A stretch of 28,898 bases of DNA from Bacillota bacterium (GCA_023409955.1 JAEYQQ010000184.1:1-28898), one strand, 5' to 3'. Shown: positions 1-9,322, counted from the stretch's first letter. Translations and numbers: made by a program. The notes: a model not told the origin generated them from the sequence alone.

Positions 1-24
1 TCCGCTAGTTTTAGCGGATTTTTT
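1..24 (+). terminator. Intrinsic terminator of an upstream plus-strand gene
   Basis: A 7-bp perfect stem (TCCGCTA / TAGCGGA) with a four-base loop is followed at once by six T. It ends a transcript entering from the left; the gene itself is outside the window. The stem may extend beyond the left edge. Confidence 0.8.
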
Positions 25-222
25 GTTTACGTTCGTAGCGGATGTTATTTTAATCTTACCTATGTTTTTCTGCAACGGGCCTTACAATTTAGGGAACAAG
101 GCAATTACTATACATTTTTTATGCTCATTTAGGTTCTTGGATAGCCTCCTAAGCATTTTGGCACTTTGAGGGGGCTGGTGCCAATGCATATCAAGTGCAA
201 AAACACCTTTTTAGCGAAATGC

Positions 223-555
223 TTATATGGTAGGCAACTTAATCTTTATGCGGTTTCTGTTTTCATATAAGCCATTATTACCCAGATCGCATAGGAGTTC
301 GTCAATTCCATCCACAGGCTTTGACGGCTCTATTTGAACGATGCTCCTCTGGCAGATGATACTCATGAGGAACGTAGCCAACACTTATTGTGATTATTAC
401 AGAACATCATGGTTTTAGCATAAAGATCGCAGAACTGTTTTAGAAGATTTGGATCGTACTGTTTTCTTTCTATCAAATGCATTTGGCATAACTATATAGT
501 ATGGGAGCACGCCATAACGCTTATCTGGGATATCTAAGATGGTTGTAATTTGTTA
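223..555 (-). pseudogene. Decayed coding sequence, family not recognised
   Basis: The minus strand shows three consecutive open stretches in different frames that read like protein: roughly 555-470 (includes DIPDKRYGVLPYYIVMPNAF), 485-363 (includes KQYDPNLLKQFCDLYAK) and 362-223 (includes SKPVDGIDELLCDLGNNG, ending at a TAA). Each is about 30-45 codons and is ended by a stop or by loss of frame. No start codon with a good ribosome binding site precedes them. I infer a frameshifted gene remnant; the first stretch faintly recalls transposase-associated zinc-ribbon proteins, but this is not firm. Such short open stretches can also occur by chance, so confidence is low. Confidence 0.28.
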
Positions 556-575
556 ATCAAATTACAATTTTTTTG
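543..575 (+). terminator. AT-rich hairpin with T tract
   Basis: TTGTAATTTG (543-552) and CAAATTACAA (558-567) form a perfect 10-bp stem with a five-base loop, followed by seven T. The shape is that of a plus-strand intrinsic terminator, but the stem is AU-rich and no plus-strand gene precedes it. It may protect the downstream promoter from read-through, or may be an operator-like palindrome. Confidence 0.45.
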
Positions 576-644
576 TATAATCAGTAAATTGATTGATTCG
601 TCAATTTTATATGCGGGTACATAAAACGTATCAGGCCTCATTCA

Positions 645-673
645 TTGAGAGCTGTTGATTAATACGCTATACT
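645..673 (+). promoter_or_regulatory. Sigma-A-type promoter of the diguanylate cyclase gene
   Basis: TTGAGA (645-650) and TATACT (668-673) are each one base from consensus and are separated by exactly 17 bases. The start of transcription would be near 680, leaving a leader of about 160 nt before the ATG at 839. I looked for the conserved blocks of a c-di-GMP-I riboswitch in this leader and did not find them. Confidence 0.6.
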
Positions 674-838
674 AAATATTTTGTACTTAACGGTTAGTGT
701 ATCAACTCAGGGAATAATCAAACTCAACAATCCTTATAAGATGAATATTTCGTTTTGATGAGCATGTATCTTAGAGCAACACAAATGACAAAGCCACCCA
801 AAATCTGCATATAGGTCAGCATTAATGGAGGTGGACAC

Positions 839-2710
839 ATGGGCAAGAAAATATCCAATGTTTTGCTACTATATTTTAGTATATGCATGGCTATTGTTAT
901 TCTCTTAATTGTTATGGTAAGCATGATCTTTACATTTGGCAGAGGTAACAGCAAGTATGAGGCTAATAAGAGCAGTGAAGACTTATTTTCTGCTATCAAT
1001 CATTCAATATTTACGAGATTGGCAGACGTTACTAAAACAATTGCACAGGATGTTACTACGACAATTTCAGAAAACGCTAATGAATTTGATGCCCATGAAA
1101 AGATAGTGATCAAGCTGAACATGCTGCAAAAGGCTCTTGGCTTAGATATGTGTTATATATTGGATGATCAAGGAACAGTGATTGCATCAAGCGTTAATGC
1201 AAAAATTGAAACGCTCGATATGCATGGGCGAAATTATGCTTTTAGGCCATATTTTACTGAAGCCATGCTTGGAAAGGATGTCATCTATCCAGCATTAGGT
1301 TCAGCAACCTTTGAAAGGGGGGTATATTTCAGCTCGCCGATTTGGGATAGTCAAAACAATATTATTGGAGTAGCTGTTAGCAAAATGGGAATGCACATAT
1401 TTGATAATATACTAAAGGAATCCGTTAGTATAAGTGCAGTGACAACAGCAAAAGGTATCATTATATCGTCTAATAGAGAAGATTGGTTGTTTAGATCAAT
1501 ATATCCCCTATCTTCAGAAGAATATAATGACATTATATCCTCCAAACAATTTTTGAACACGCCGATCCAGCAGCTTGATTTACAAATCGATGATGAAACT
1601 GCTCACTTCCACAATAAAAAGTATATAATATCTAAAAGATCCATAGGAAACACAGATTGGGTATTACTTTATTTATATGAACCTAGCATCACACCAATAC
1701 TGAGCCAGGATCAATGGGGGCTCATAACGGCATTGTTTGCATACTTTATTGTACTGATAATAGTAGTTGCATTCATGGCGCATATCAATATAAGAAGACG
1801 AGCTGCTGAAATGATGCATCAGAAACTATATCATGCAGTCCAGCATTCATCCAGTGTTATTGTTATAACAGATATTCATGGAACGGTTGAGTATGTGAAT
1901 CCTGCTTTTACACAAGAAACTGGATACAGCCTCGAAGAATGTGTTGACAAAAATATACACTTCTTGAATGCGGGACAGCAAAATCGCGACTTTTATGAAG
2001 ACATGTGGAAAACAATTATGACGGGGGAAGATTGGAAGGGGACATTTTGTAATAAACGGAAAAATGGTGAAGTATATTGGGATGACACTTTGGTTTCGTC
2101 TGTTAAGGATATAAAGGGCAGGATAACTAATTTTATTGCGATCAAGGAAGATGTAACCAAGCAGCGAGAAATGGATGAACTCCTACTGAAGTATGCCACA
2201 ACGGATGAAATGACGGGCACCTTAAACAGAAGATCCGGCATGCTGATGATAGAAAGACAAATCCAAATAGCTAACAAAAGCAATCAATCATTTGTAATAC
2301 TATTTATGGATATAAATGGACTAAAAACAGTGAATGACACTCTGGGTCATGATTATGGCGATGAGTTGATTAAAACTGCAGTAGGAGTGCTCAAAGAAAG
2401 CCTTCGTGATTCAGATGCAATATGTAGACTGGGTGGAGACGAGTTCCTAGTGATTCTTACTACTGTAGGAGCATCTGAAGCAGATGCCGTTCTGCAAAGA
2501 GTTATGGATAAAATAGAAATGATAAACTGTACAATGCAACATGTATTTTTAATAAGCTTAAGCTTTGGTATGGCTGAGTATGTTCCTGGAAAGAACCAAA
2601 CGGTGGATGACCTGATCCGTGAAGCGGATGAGAATATGTATAAGAATAAAAGTGAAATCAAGAGAAAGCAGGGGATGGACGGTGTGCTGCGGGTTCTGAA
2701 AAATTATTGA
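839..2710 (+). CDS. Membrane diguanylate cyclase: dCache-like sensor, PAS, GGDEF
   Basis: The 623-residue protein starts after a strong GGAGGT site 7 bases before the ATG. A membrane segment near residues 9-31 and another near 294-317 flank an extracytoplasmic sensor of the double-Cache kind. A PAS domain (about 330-450; TDIHGTVEYVNPAF) and a C-terminal GGDEF domain follow. The catalytic motif is intact at 532-536 (GGDEF), and an RxxD product-inhibition site lies at 523-526 with the usual five-residue spacing. It should make cyclic di-GMP in response to an external ligand. No EAL or HD-GYP partner is in the window. The gene is visibly more AT-rich than those to its right. The next operon's promoter overlaps its stop codon, so it is probably its own transcription unit. 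Confidence 0.93.
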   Translation: MGKKISNVLLLYFSICMAIVILLIVMVSMIFTFGRGNSKYEANKSSEDLFSAINHSIFTRLADVTKTIAQDVTTTISENANEFDAHEKIVIKLNMLQKALGLDMCYILDDQGTVIASSVNAKIETLDMHGRNYAFRPYFTEAMLGKDVIYPALGSATFERGVYFSSPIWDSQNNIIGVAVSKMGMHIFDNILKESVSISAVTTAKGIIISSNREDWLFRSIYPLSSEEYNDIISSKQFLNTPIQQLDLQIDDETAHFHNKKYIISKRSIGNTDWVLLYLYEPSITPILSQDQWGLITALFAYFIVLIIVVAFMAHINIRRRAAEMMHQKLYHAVQHSSSVIVITDIHGTVEYVNPAFTQETGYSLEECVDKNIHFLNAGQQNRDFYEDMWKTIMTGEDWKGTFCNKRKNGEVYWDDTLVSSVKDIKGRITNFIAIKEDVTKQREMDELLLKYATTDEMTGTLNRRSGMLMIERQIQIANKSNQSFVILFMDINGLKTVNDTLGHDYGDELIKTAVGVLKESLRDSDAICRLGGDEFLVILTTVGASEADAVLQRVMDKIEMINCTMQHVFLISLSFGMAEYVPGKNQTVDDLIREADENMYKNKSEIKRKQGMDGVLRVLKNY

Positions 2711-2735
2711 AAAAAATTGAAAAAAATTGTATAAT
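2707..2735 (+). promoter_or_regulatory. Promoter of the two-component operon
   Basis: TTGAAA (2707-2712) and a perfect TATAAT (2730-2735) are separated by 17 bases. The -35 box overlaps the TGA of the GGDEF gene. A second overlapping pair (TTGAAA 2717, TATAAT 2743) has a 20-base spacer and is less likely. Initiation near 2742 would leave almost no leader for an ATG at 2747, which supports the start at 2792. Confidence 0.65.
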
Positions 2736-2791
2736 ATTATTATATAATGCATGTAATTGGATATAACGGAAAGGCACAGAACGGGTGGTGG

Positions 2792-4297
2792 ATGATGCTA
2801 TACCGTGTTTTGCTTGTGGATGATGAACCGTTTATGCTCGAAGGCATGCGATTGATGATTGACTGGGAAAACCATGGATTCACCATCTGTGCGGAAGCAT
2901 CCAATGCACAGGATGCGTTGCATTTGATGGATGCTTACGAGCCGCATCTTTTAATTACGGATGTTCGAATGCCGGGCATGCTGGGAACAGATCTTGCAGG
3001 GATTGTGCATCATTACCATCCAAAAACCATACTGTTGTTTTATAGCGGCTACCGGGACTTTAAGTTTGCACAATCTGCCATACGATCACATGCATTTGGT
3101 TATCTGGTAAAGCCCATAGATAAGGATGAAGTACATAATACACTCAAGGCCGTCAAAGCAGAGTTGGATGGGCGTTTGAATCAAAGGATAACGGATGGCG
3201 ATGGGATACCGGTATTGCGAGACCATGTGCTCAGACGTATAGCATCTGGAGACGCCGGGAGCGAAAGCCTGCTTCGGGCAGGTGTGCTACTGGACTTGAA
3301 GAGGGGAGACCCCTGTTATTGCGCTGTAGTTTCATTACAAGAAAAAGAGCTTACACAAAGTGTACTAGTTCTGATGTCCAACTTTGGTGGCATTGCTTTT
3401 TTGCTTACATCTAGTTTATGTGGAATTTGTTTTAAGCAAATTGAGCGAGATTTGGGACGGCTGGAAAGCTTGTATCAGTGTCTATTACACAGCTATGGTG
3501 TTAAGGTGCTAATAGGCATCGGCAGCGTTGCCAAGGGCGCAGAAGGCTTTGAAAGAAGTTTAAGTGAAGCGTTGGATGCTTTAGAGGTGCTATTTGAACC
3601 TTATGGTTCCTTACGGCTATACAAGCCTATTGATGATTCTGTATCAAAGTGGATGACACTATCATCCCTTTCCAAGGTATCAGATGCGCTTTTCCAAGAT
3701 GATGATTCAGAGCTGCATCAAGAGCTTCAACGGCTTTATCAGCTTATAAATGAGCACAAACCCACGCTTTTAGCACTGCGTTACATGGTTAAAACTTTAG
3801 AAGCAACTCTCTTGGTAAACAATTTGCAAGTATTTCGGCCGACTCACTGGTTAAGTAGGTTGCATAATCTATGGCAAGAGCAGAATCTGTCTATGGAAAT
3901 GTGGCTGTTGGAATTTGATCACGTACTTCGCTCCTTGAAAAAGGAGATTGGCAAAAATGATGCATATCCTCCAGCAGTAAGAACAGTACTTGATATCCTT
4001 AACAGGGATTATGCAAAAAACCGATCTCTAGGTGATATAGCAGATCAACTCGACTTAAACCCGGCATATCTTGGTCAGATGATTTTACGTACAATAGGAA
4101 AAACATATCATGCACTTTTGCTCGACATACGATTATCCAATGCATGTAGGATGCTGCGCCAGACGACATGTACGGTTGGAGAGATTTCATACGCAGTAGG
4201 CTTTCGGGATGTTGACTATTTTTCCAGACAGTTTCGTGCACGTATGGCCATGAGTCCCATTGCATACAGAGGAGCGTCATTCGGAAAGGAGGATTGA
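2792..4297 (+). CDS. AraC-type response regulator (YesN-like), first of two
   Basis: The protein has an N-terminal receiver domain with Asp10/Asp11, phosphoacceptor Asp57 (ITDVRM), Ser85 and Lys107, all numbered from the ATG at 2792. A long middle region of unknown role follows. A C-terminal AraC/XylS pair of helix-turn-helix motifs starts around residue 405 (SLGDIADQLDLNPAYLG; VGEISYAVGFRDVDYFS). The start at 2792 places the receiver at the N-terminus, as in the family; an in-frame ATG at 2747 falls at the predicted transcription start. It is followed after four bases by the kinase, with which it likely forms a pair. By family, such regulators activate adjacent oligosaccharide transport genes, so the target is probably the convergent sugar operon. 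Confidence 0.92.
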   Translation: MMLYRVLLVDDEPFMLEGMRLMIDWENHGFTICAEASNAQDALHLMDAYEPHLLITDVRMPGMLGTDLAGIVHHYHPKTILLFYSGYRDFKFAQSAIRSHAFGYLVKPIDKDEVHNTLKAVKAELDGRLNQRITDGDGIPVLRDHVLRRIASGDAGSESLLRAGVLLDLKRGDPCYCAVVSLQEKELTQSVLVLMSNFGGIAFLLTSSLCGICFKQIERDLGRLESLYQCLLHSYGVKVLIGIGSVAKGAEGFERSLSEALDALEVLFEPYGSLRLYKPIDDSVSKWMTLSSLSKVSDALFQDDDSELHQELQRLYQLINEHKPTLLALRYMVKTLEATLLVNNLQVFRPTHWLSRLHNLWQEQNLSMEMWLLEFDHVLRSLKKEIGKNDAYPPAVRTVLDILNRDYAKNRSLGDIADQLDLNPAYLGQMILRTIGKTYHALLLDIRLSNACRMLRQTTCTVGEISYAVGFRDVDYFSRQFRARMAMSPIAYRGASFGKED

Positions 4298-4301
4298 GAG
4301 G

Positions 4302-6029
4302 ATGATACAGCTACGTGTCAATGACCTTTCCATTCGCAGCAAGTTCATCCTTCAGTTTCTGCTAGGCGTTCTTTTGCCTATTGCCGCATTGCTTGTTTAT
4401 GTTCTTACCAATGTCACATCAGAAATCAGGCAAAGAGAATATCAAAACGCAGTACAATCCCTGGACCGGATTTATACAACGCTGGAGACACAGTTTTCAC
4501 AGGTTGTTGCATTAAGTAATGCCGTCTCTACTGATACGCAACTGGGGATTATAATGAATAAACACTTCACATCTCCTCAAGGATATTACGCCTCTTATTA
4601 CATCGAATTAAGACCCATTATGAATCGCTATTTGTTTGCTTATGTGGAGCAGGTAACGGGAATCGCTGTATATACTGACAACCCCACCATTTTCGATGGG
4701 GGATACTGCCCCCGAATTACACCTGCAGTAATGGCGGAAGAATGGTTTCCCACAACCGTTACTCAGTCACCTGTGATGGTGGCGTATGTAAGACAAACAC
4801 CTGCCATAGGCATAAAGCTTCAGTTAAGCATTTTGAGAAGCCTTAGCAATACCTATTACACCCAGTTGCTGAAGTTAGACTTGAATATGGAGCCTATACA
4901 CCGCGTGGTAGAGCAGGAAAGCAAATATTTATCAGTATATCTAATTGCGCCAGACGGGTCAGCTGTAAGTTATCCAGGGAGCCTGACAGACAGTATGGTA
5001 GCAAAGCGATACATTATGCCACCTGCCAATGTAGAGCTAAACCGTGCATTCGGTGAGAATACTGCTATGAATGGCTGGAAGCTCGTGGCAAATATCAATA
5101 ATGGATATATGGAAAACAGTATCCGTAATGCAATTTGGGTTGGGCTTTTGCTTGGTGCTTTCTGTTCCCTATTTGCTGGAGGGCTATCACTGGTATTTGC
5201 AGGGTCCATTGTGGTACGGAGCCAAAAGCTGCTTCGGCATATGGATAGCATTACTGCTGAGCATTTTTCTCCTATCAAAAAGGAAATGGGAAAAGATGAA
5301 ATCGGTGAGCTGATGGAGCACTTTAACACCATGGGCGAGCGACTAAAGCAACTGATACATGATATATATGTACTTCAACTACACCAAAAGAGCTTGGAGT
5401 TGGAAAATGTACGGGCTGAATTGAAATACTTACAAGCTCAGGTGGACCCGCATTTTCTCTTTAACACTTTAAATGCCATATTGGTATTGTGTGTACGTAA
5501 TGGCTATACGGAATTGGTTGAAATCATTACACCTCTTTCAAAAATTCTGAGACGCATGGTGGATACGTCAAGAGATATCATATCCCTTCGTGAAGAACTG
5601 GATTTTGTACGCATGGTTCTGAAAATTGAGCAATTTCGTTTTGGTGATAAATTGATTTATGAGTTTGATGTAAGTGAAGATGCATTGGATGCTATGGTAC
5701 CTGTGATGAGTGTGCAGGGGTTGGTGGAAAATGCTTGCAAGCATGGCATACAGCATATTAGCGGACAAGGGGTTGTCCGCATTACGGCCAAGGTGGAAGG
5801 TGATTTATTAACCATAAACGTAAGTGACAATGGTGTCGGTATTCATCCGAATCGTTTGAATGACCTGCAAAAGCAGATTATTGATCCGGCAGATATGAAG
5901 GATAGTGTTGGTCTACAAAATATATATAGAAGGCTTAAACTTCAATATGGAGAGAGAAGCGATTTGATGCTGAAGAACGCCCAAAGGGGTATGATTGTCA
6001 GTCTGCGCATTCCTATGAAAGGGGCATGA
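4302..6029 (+). CDS. YesM-type sensor histidine kinase
   Basis: The 575-residue membrane kinase starts at the ATG at 4302, chosen because AAGGAGG lies 9 bases before it; an earlier in-frame ATG at 4260 lies inside the previous gene. A membrane segment near residues 10-35, an external sensor region, a second membrane segment (about 270-300) and a HAMP linker precede a His_kinase-type dimerisation motif with phosphorylated His384 (VDPHFLFNTLN). The ATPase domain has N box VENACKHG, G1 SDNGVGI and a G2-like GLQNIYRRL. This is the class that typically senses sugars or oligosaccharides. It sits between two response regulators, so it may phosphorylate one or both. Confidence 0.94.
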   Translation: MIQLRVNDLSIRSKFILQFLLGVLLPIAALLVYVLTNVTSEIRQREYQNAVQSLDRIYTTLETQFSQVVALSNAVSTDTQLGIIMNKHFTSPQGYYASYYIELRPIMNRYLFAYVEQVTGIAVYTDNPTIFDGGYCPRITPAVMAEEWFPTTVTQSPVMVAYVRQTPAIGIKLQLSILRSLSNTYYTQLLKLDLNMEPIHRVVEQESKYLSVYLIAPDGSAVSYPGSLTDSMVAKRYIMPPANVELNRAFGENTAMNGWKLVANINNGYMENSIRNAIWVGLLLGAFCSLFAGGLSLVFAGSIVVRSQKLLRHMDSITAEHFSPIKKEMGKDEIGELMEHFNTMGERLKQLIHDIYVLQLHQKSLELENVRAELKYLQAQVDPHFLFNTLNAILVLCVRNGYTELVEIITPLSKILRRMVDTSRDIISLREELDFVRMVLKIEQFRFGDKLIYEFDVSEDALDAMVPVMSVQGLVENACKHGIQHISGQGVVRITAKVEGDLLTINVSDNGVGIHPNRLNDLQKQIIDPADMKDSVGLQNIYRRLKLQYGERSDLMLKNAQRGMIVSLRIPMKGA

Positions 6030-6033
6030 GGAT

Positions 6034-7374
6034 ATGCATCGTGTGATGCTGGTAGATGATGAGCCTTTAGCGTTGGAAGGGCTTGCGCTGCTCATTGACT
6101 GGAAACGGGAAGGGTTTGAGATCTGCGCTAGGTGTCATTGCGGAAAAGAAGCTTTATCAAAAATCCAAGAGGCTCAACCGCATTTGATTGTTACAGATAT
6201 TAAAATGCAAGATATCAGTGGATTGGAATTGATATCTGCAGCTCGAAAATCAGGATACGAGGGTGCTTTTATTATCGTTAGTGGATATGGTGATTTTGAA
6301 TATGCACGAAAGGCCATGAACTTGGGCGTGGCAGGATATCTGTTAAAGCCGCTTGATGCCAAAGAAGCTGGAGAGGTGCTAGAGCATATACGAAAAGACC
6401 TGATTGATAAGGAGATTAGAAATAAGCTTCCAATAGCCGATTATCAGCAAAATGTAACAGCACTTTTTATGGGACAAACTGAGCGGGCGTCAATGCTGCC
6501 AATCGGTAAATGGCAGATTATAACCTGGGGAATACCATTGGCATATGATGTTGTGAATCATTTGCTGGAAGGCTTATCTCAAGGCGGAATGCGTGCAACA
6601 ACCCATATTGCTGGCGGACGTGAATGGCTTGTTCTGTATGACCGGGATGGAATAGATAATGCATCAATTCTTATGCTGAAACAAGCACTATTCGAAATAG
6701 AGCGTGATTTCATACTTGGGGAACAAGTTACACATGCTGATGAAATGTACAAACAGTTTTGTTCGCTCAATACCACGCTAGATGACTTTGAGGATGAACT
6801 GATAAAAAGGTGCCATGATATGGCAAGGGCAGTTTCTCTATTGCAGCAAGATGTATTTAGCCAGCTTGCCGATGAAATGACGATTTATTGCAATTTACGT
6901 GGTATAAGCAGCAAAGCAAAAGCATATGAACTCTTTTTCAGCTTATGCAGTCAACAGATGGAAGCAAAGCCTGATAAGCATTCATCACTTCTGAATCTAA
7001 AGGATATTAAGTCACTGGGACTTACTGCTATACGTTTGCTGACGCCTGTTCCTCAGAAAATAAGCGACCAGGTAAAAGCGTACGTGCACAGACATCATAT
7101 AAAAAGATTAACGTTAGAACAGGTGGCGGACGCTTTGGGATATAATGTCGCATACCTGGGGCGTATTTTCCGTGAGGAAACAGGCATCGGATTTAGAGAT
7201 TACCTAAGTGATCTGCGGGTCACAAAGGCAGCTGAGATGATGGTAAGCACAACTCTGCCGGCACACAAAATTGCAAGCGAAGTAGGGTATTCGCAGTACA
7301 AGCTGTTTCTAGAGCATTTCAAGCGTCAGTTTGGGAAGACACCCGTAGAATTTCGACAAAGCATTAGCCCTTGA
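6034..7374 (+). CDS. AraC-type response regulator, second of two
   Basis: The 446-residue protein starts four bases after the kinase stop, with AAAGGGG as ribosome binding site. Its receiver domain is complete: Asp8/Asp9, phosphoacceptor Asp55 (VTDIKM), Ser83 and Lys105. The C-terminal AraC-type DNA-binding domain is recognisable (LTLEQVADALGYNVAYLGRI; HKIASEVGYSQYKLFLEHFK). The middle region is shorter than in the first regulator. The receivers resemble each other, suggesting duplication and divergence, but the DNA-recognition helices differ. Its last 11 bases overlap the end of the convergent permease gene. Confidence 0.92.
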   Translation: MHRVMLVDDEPLALEGLALLIDWKREGFEICARCHCGKEALSKIQEAQPHLIVTDIKMQDISGLELISAARKSGYEGAFIIVSGYGDFEYARKAMNLGVAGYLLKPLDAKEAGEVLEHIRKDLIDKEIRNKLPIADYQQNVTALFMGQTERASMLPIGKWQIITWGIPLAYDVVNHLLEGLSQGGMRATTHIAGGREWLVLYDRDGIDNASILMLKQALFEIERDFILGEQVTHADEMYKQFCSLNTTLDDFEDELIKRCHDMARAVSLLQQDVFSQLADEMTIYCNLRGISSKAKAYELFFSLCSQQMEAKPDKHSSLLNLKDIKSLGLTAIRLLTPVPQKISDQVKAYVHRHHIKRLTLEQVADALGYNVAYLGRIFREETGIGFRDYLSDLRVTKAAEMMVSTTLPAHKIASEVGYSQYKLFLEHFKRQFGKTPVEFRQSISP

Positions 7375-8275
7375 CACTGCCGATACTCAGGCCTACCACA
7401 AAATAGCGCTGGAGGAGCGGATAAATGACAAGAATCGGTGCTGCTGATACGACTGTAATGGCGGCACGGATCGTGATAGGTGTTGTCAGGGTGGTGGACA
7501 CCAAAGCATCCGCCGTGGTCTTGGCTGCATTTGCACTGTTGGTTGTTGTGGCCAGCTTCATGCGAAGAAGGTACTGCAGCGTATGGAGGTGGGATTTGCT
7601 GGCGTTGTACAGGTGTGTATCAAACCAACTGTTCCATGCTCCTACAGCCACGAAAAGGGCCACAGTGGCCAGCACCGGCAGGCACAGTGGGAAAATGATT
7701 CGCCAGAACAAGTAGAAGTCCCCTGCACCGTCGATACGGGCTGATTCCACCATTGCTTCAGGCAGGTTCAGAATATATGTCCGGAGGATTATCATATTGA
7801 AACAGCTGGTCATGGTAGGGATGATGTACACCCAGAAGGACTTTGACAACCTCAAGGTATTGTTGATCAGTAGATAGTTGGGAATGAGGCCTGCATTTAC
7901 ATACATGGTCAGAACAAACAGCGTTGTGATGAATTTGCGCAGCACGTATTCCCTACGGCTAAGAGCAAATGCCAGCATAGATGTTAAAATGATATTTAGT
8001 ACGGTTTGTATTGCAGTTCGGGCTACAGTGATGAAGAAGGCAGAAAAGAGCGTTTCATCTACAAAAATGGTTTCATAGCTTTTGAGACTGAAAACGCGCG
8101 GTAAAAGCTTAATACCTCCCCGAACAGCGTCTGTGCCGTCGTTGAATGATAATGCCAATGTGTTAATTACCGGGTATAGCGTAATAAGCATGAGGATGCA
8201 CATACCTATTGTGTTTATGATATCAAACATCAGATGCTTTCTGACATTTTTGATTTTTGCTCGCTGTATCATCAT
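7364..8275 (-). CDS. Sugar ABC transporter permease, LplC/YtcP-like
   Basis: This 303-residue integral membrane protein belongs to the MalG-like carbohydrate permeases. It has about six membrane segments and the cytoplasmic EAA loop that docks the ATPase (ESARIDGAGDFYLFWRIIFP). The start at 8275 is chosen because AAAAGGGG lies 8 bases upstream; a longer reading frame to 8359 would run into the previous gene. It lies 49 bases after the partner permease and is last in the operon. No ATPase is encoded nearby; in this family a shared MsmX-type ATPase encoded elsewhere normally serves several importers. The stop lies inside the convergent regulator gene. Confidence 0.92.
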   Translation of the reverse strand: MMIQRAKIKNVRKHLMFDIINTIGMCILMLITLYPVINTLALSFNDGTDAVRGGIKLLPRVFSLKSYETIFVDETLFSAFFITVARTAIQTVLNIILTSMLAFALSRREYVLRKFITTLFVLTMYVNAGLIPNYLLINNTLRLSKSFWVYIIPTMTSCFNMIILRTYILNLPEAMVESARIDGAGDFYLFWRIIFPLCLPVLATVALFVAVGAWNSWFDTHLYNASKSHLHTLQYLLRMKLATTTNSANAAKTTADALVSTTLTTPITIRAAITVVSAAPILVIYPLLQRYFVVGLSIGSVKG

Positions 8276-8324
8276 TTTGCCATCCCCTTTTGTCTTTGTC
8301 GAGCCGGTTGAATACAATGCAGGA

Positions 8325-9284
8325 CTATAACAGGGTGCTTTCGTCGAACTTTTTTGCAAGGAAATTGGCGGTCATTACTAGAGCGATGGAAACGGTACTT
8401 TTAAAGATACCTGCGGCAATGGCGCGGCTATATTGACCTTTCGTAATACCGTATTTCAAAGCGAAGATATCAATGGTCTGTGACCAATCCATCACCAGAT
8501 TCTGTCCCATCAGATATTGTATTTCAAAGCCGGCCTCCATAAGATGGCCGATATTCATAATCAAAAGAACAATGAATGTGGATTTGATACCTGGCATAGT
8601 GATGTGGAACATACGCTTGAAACGACCAGCACCATCAATTTCCGCCGCCTCATAAAGCGCCGGATCAATGGCTGCCATGGCTGCCAGATAGATGATGGTG
8701 TTCCAGCCGCATTCTTTCCACACATTGATGGCGCCGACAAGCCACCAGAAATATTTGCCTTCGCCTAGGAAAAAAACAGGCTGCTTTATCAGACCCAAGC
8801 TTACCAATAGTTCATTGATAATACCGTTGCTGGCAAATACGTTCTGCGCAAGTCCTACCACGATAACCCAACTTAAAAAGTGAGGCAGATAGGTAACGGT
8901 CTGCACCGTGCGTTTAAAGCCTCGGCTTCTGATTTCGTTTAAAAAAAGTGCTAATGCAATAGGAAATACAAAACCAAAGACCAGATTGATGGTGGCCATG
9001 GCAAATGTGTTGCGGATGCTGCGGATAAACTCCGGACGGCTGAAGAGCCAGCGGAAGTTCTCCAGGCCAATCCATTCATTGGCAAACAGGGGAACGGCGG
9101 GATCATAATCCATAAAGGCTGTGATCCAGCCCCAGATAGGTGCATAGTTAAACAAAAGAATATAAAGAAGCATAGGCACGGACATATACATTAGCTGTCG
9201 CTGCTGCCATAATATTTGCCGCTTGTTTAGATGGCGGACAGGAGTTTGTGCTGGTAAAGTAGAAGAAACGCTAGCCCTGTTCAT
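8325..9284 (-). CDS. Sugar ABC transporter permease, LplB/YteP-like
   Basis: The 319-residue permease is of the MalF-like type, with membrane segments starting at VPMLLYILLFNYAP and an EAA loop (EAAEIDGAGRFKRMFHITMP). The start at 9284 is supported by GAGGTG about 6 bases upstream; the longer open frame would read through a strong hairpin. It is the heterodimer partner of the permease that follows and lies 88 bases after the binding-protein gene. The GGKYFWW and W-rich segments are typical of LplB relatives that handle complex oligosaccharides. Confidence 0.92.
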   Translation of the reverse strand: MNRASVSSTLPAQTPVRHLNKRQILWQQRQLMYMSVPMLLYILLFNYAPIWGWITAFMDYDPAVPLFANEWIGLENFRWLFSRPEFIRSIRNTFAMATINLVFGFVFPIALALFLNEIRSRGFKRTVQTVTYLPHFLSWVIVVGLAQNVFASNGIINELLVSLGLIKQPVFFLGEGKYFWWLVGAINVWKECGWNTIIYLAAMAAIDPALYEAAEIDGAGRFKRMFHITMPGIKSTFIVLLIMNIGHLMEAGFEIQYLMGQNLVMDWSQTIDIFALKYGITKGQYSRAIAAGIFKSTVSIALVMTANFLAKKFDESTLL

Positions 9285-9322
9285 TTGGTACACCTCACAT
9301 TCATCAGGCTGGAATGAACCGA

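Larger units (their letters stand above)
26..644. other. Long non-coding stretch before the GGDEF gene
   Basis: No intact gene is visible here on either strand. Besides the probable gene remnant at 223-555 there are two inverted repeats. TAAGCATTT (150-158) pairs with AAATGCTTA (217-225) and encloses smaller complementary pieces such as GGCAC/GTGCC. The second lies at 543-567. The stretch is AT-rich. I see no further recognisable element. Confidence 0.5.

Noticed and set aside
680..838. Cyclic di-GMP riboswitch in the leader of the GGDEF gene
   Set aside because: The conserved GEMM blocks are absent; only a loose CAAAGCC resemblance is present and no paired stems surround it.
2747..2791. Upstream start for the first response regulator
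   Set aside because: The ATG at 2747 coincides with the predicted transcription start and would add 15 residues not expected before a receiver domain.
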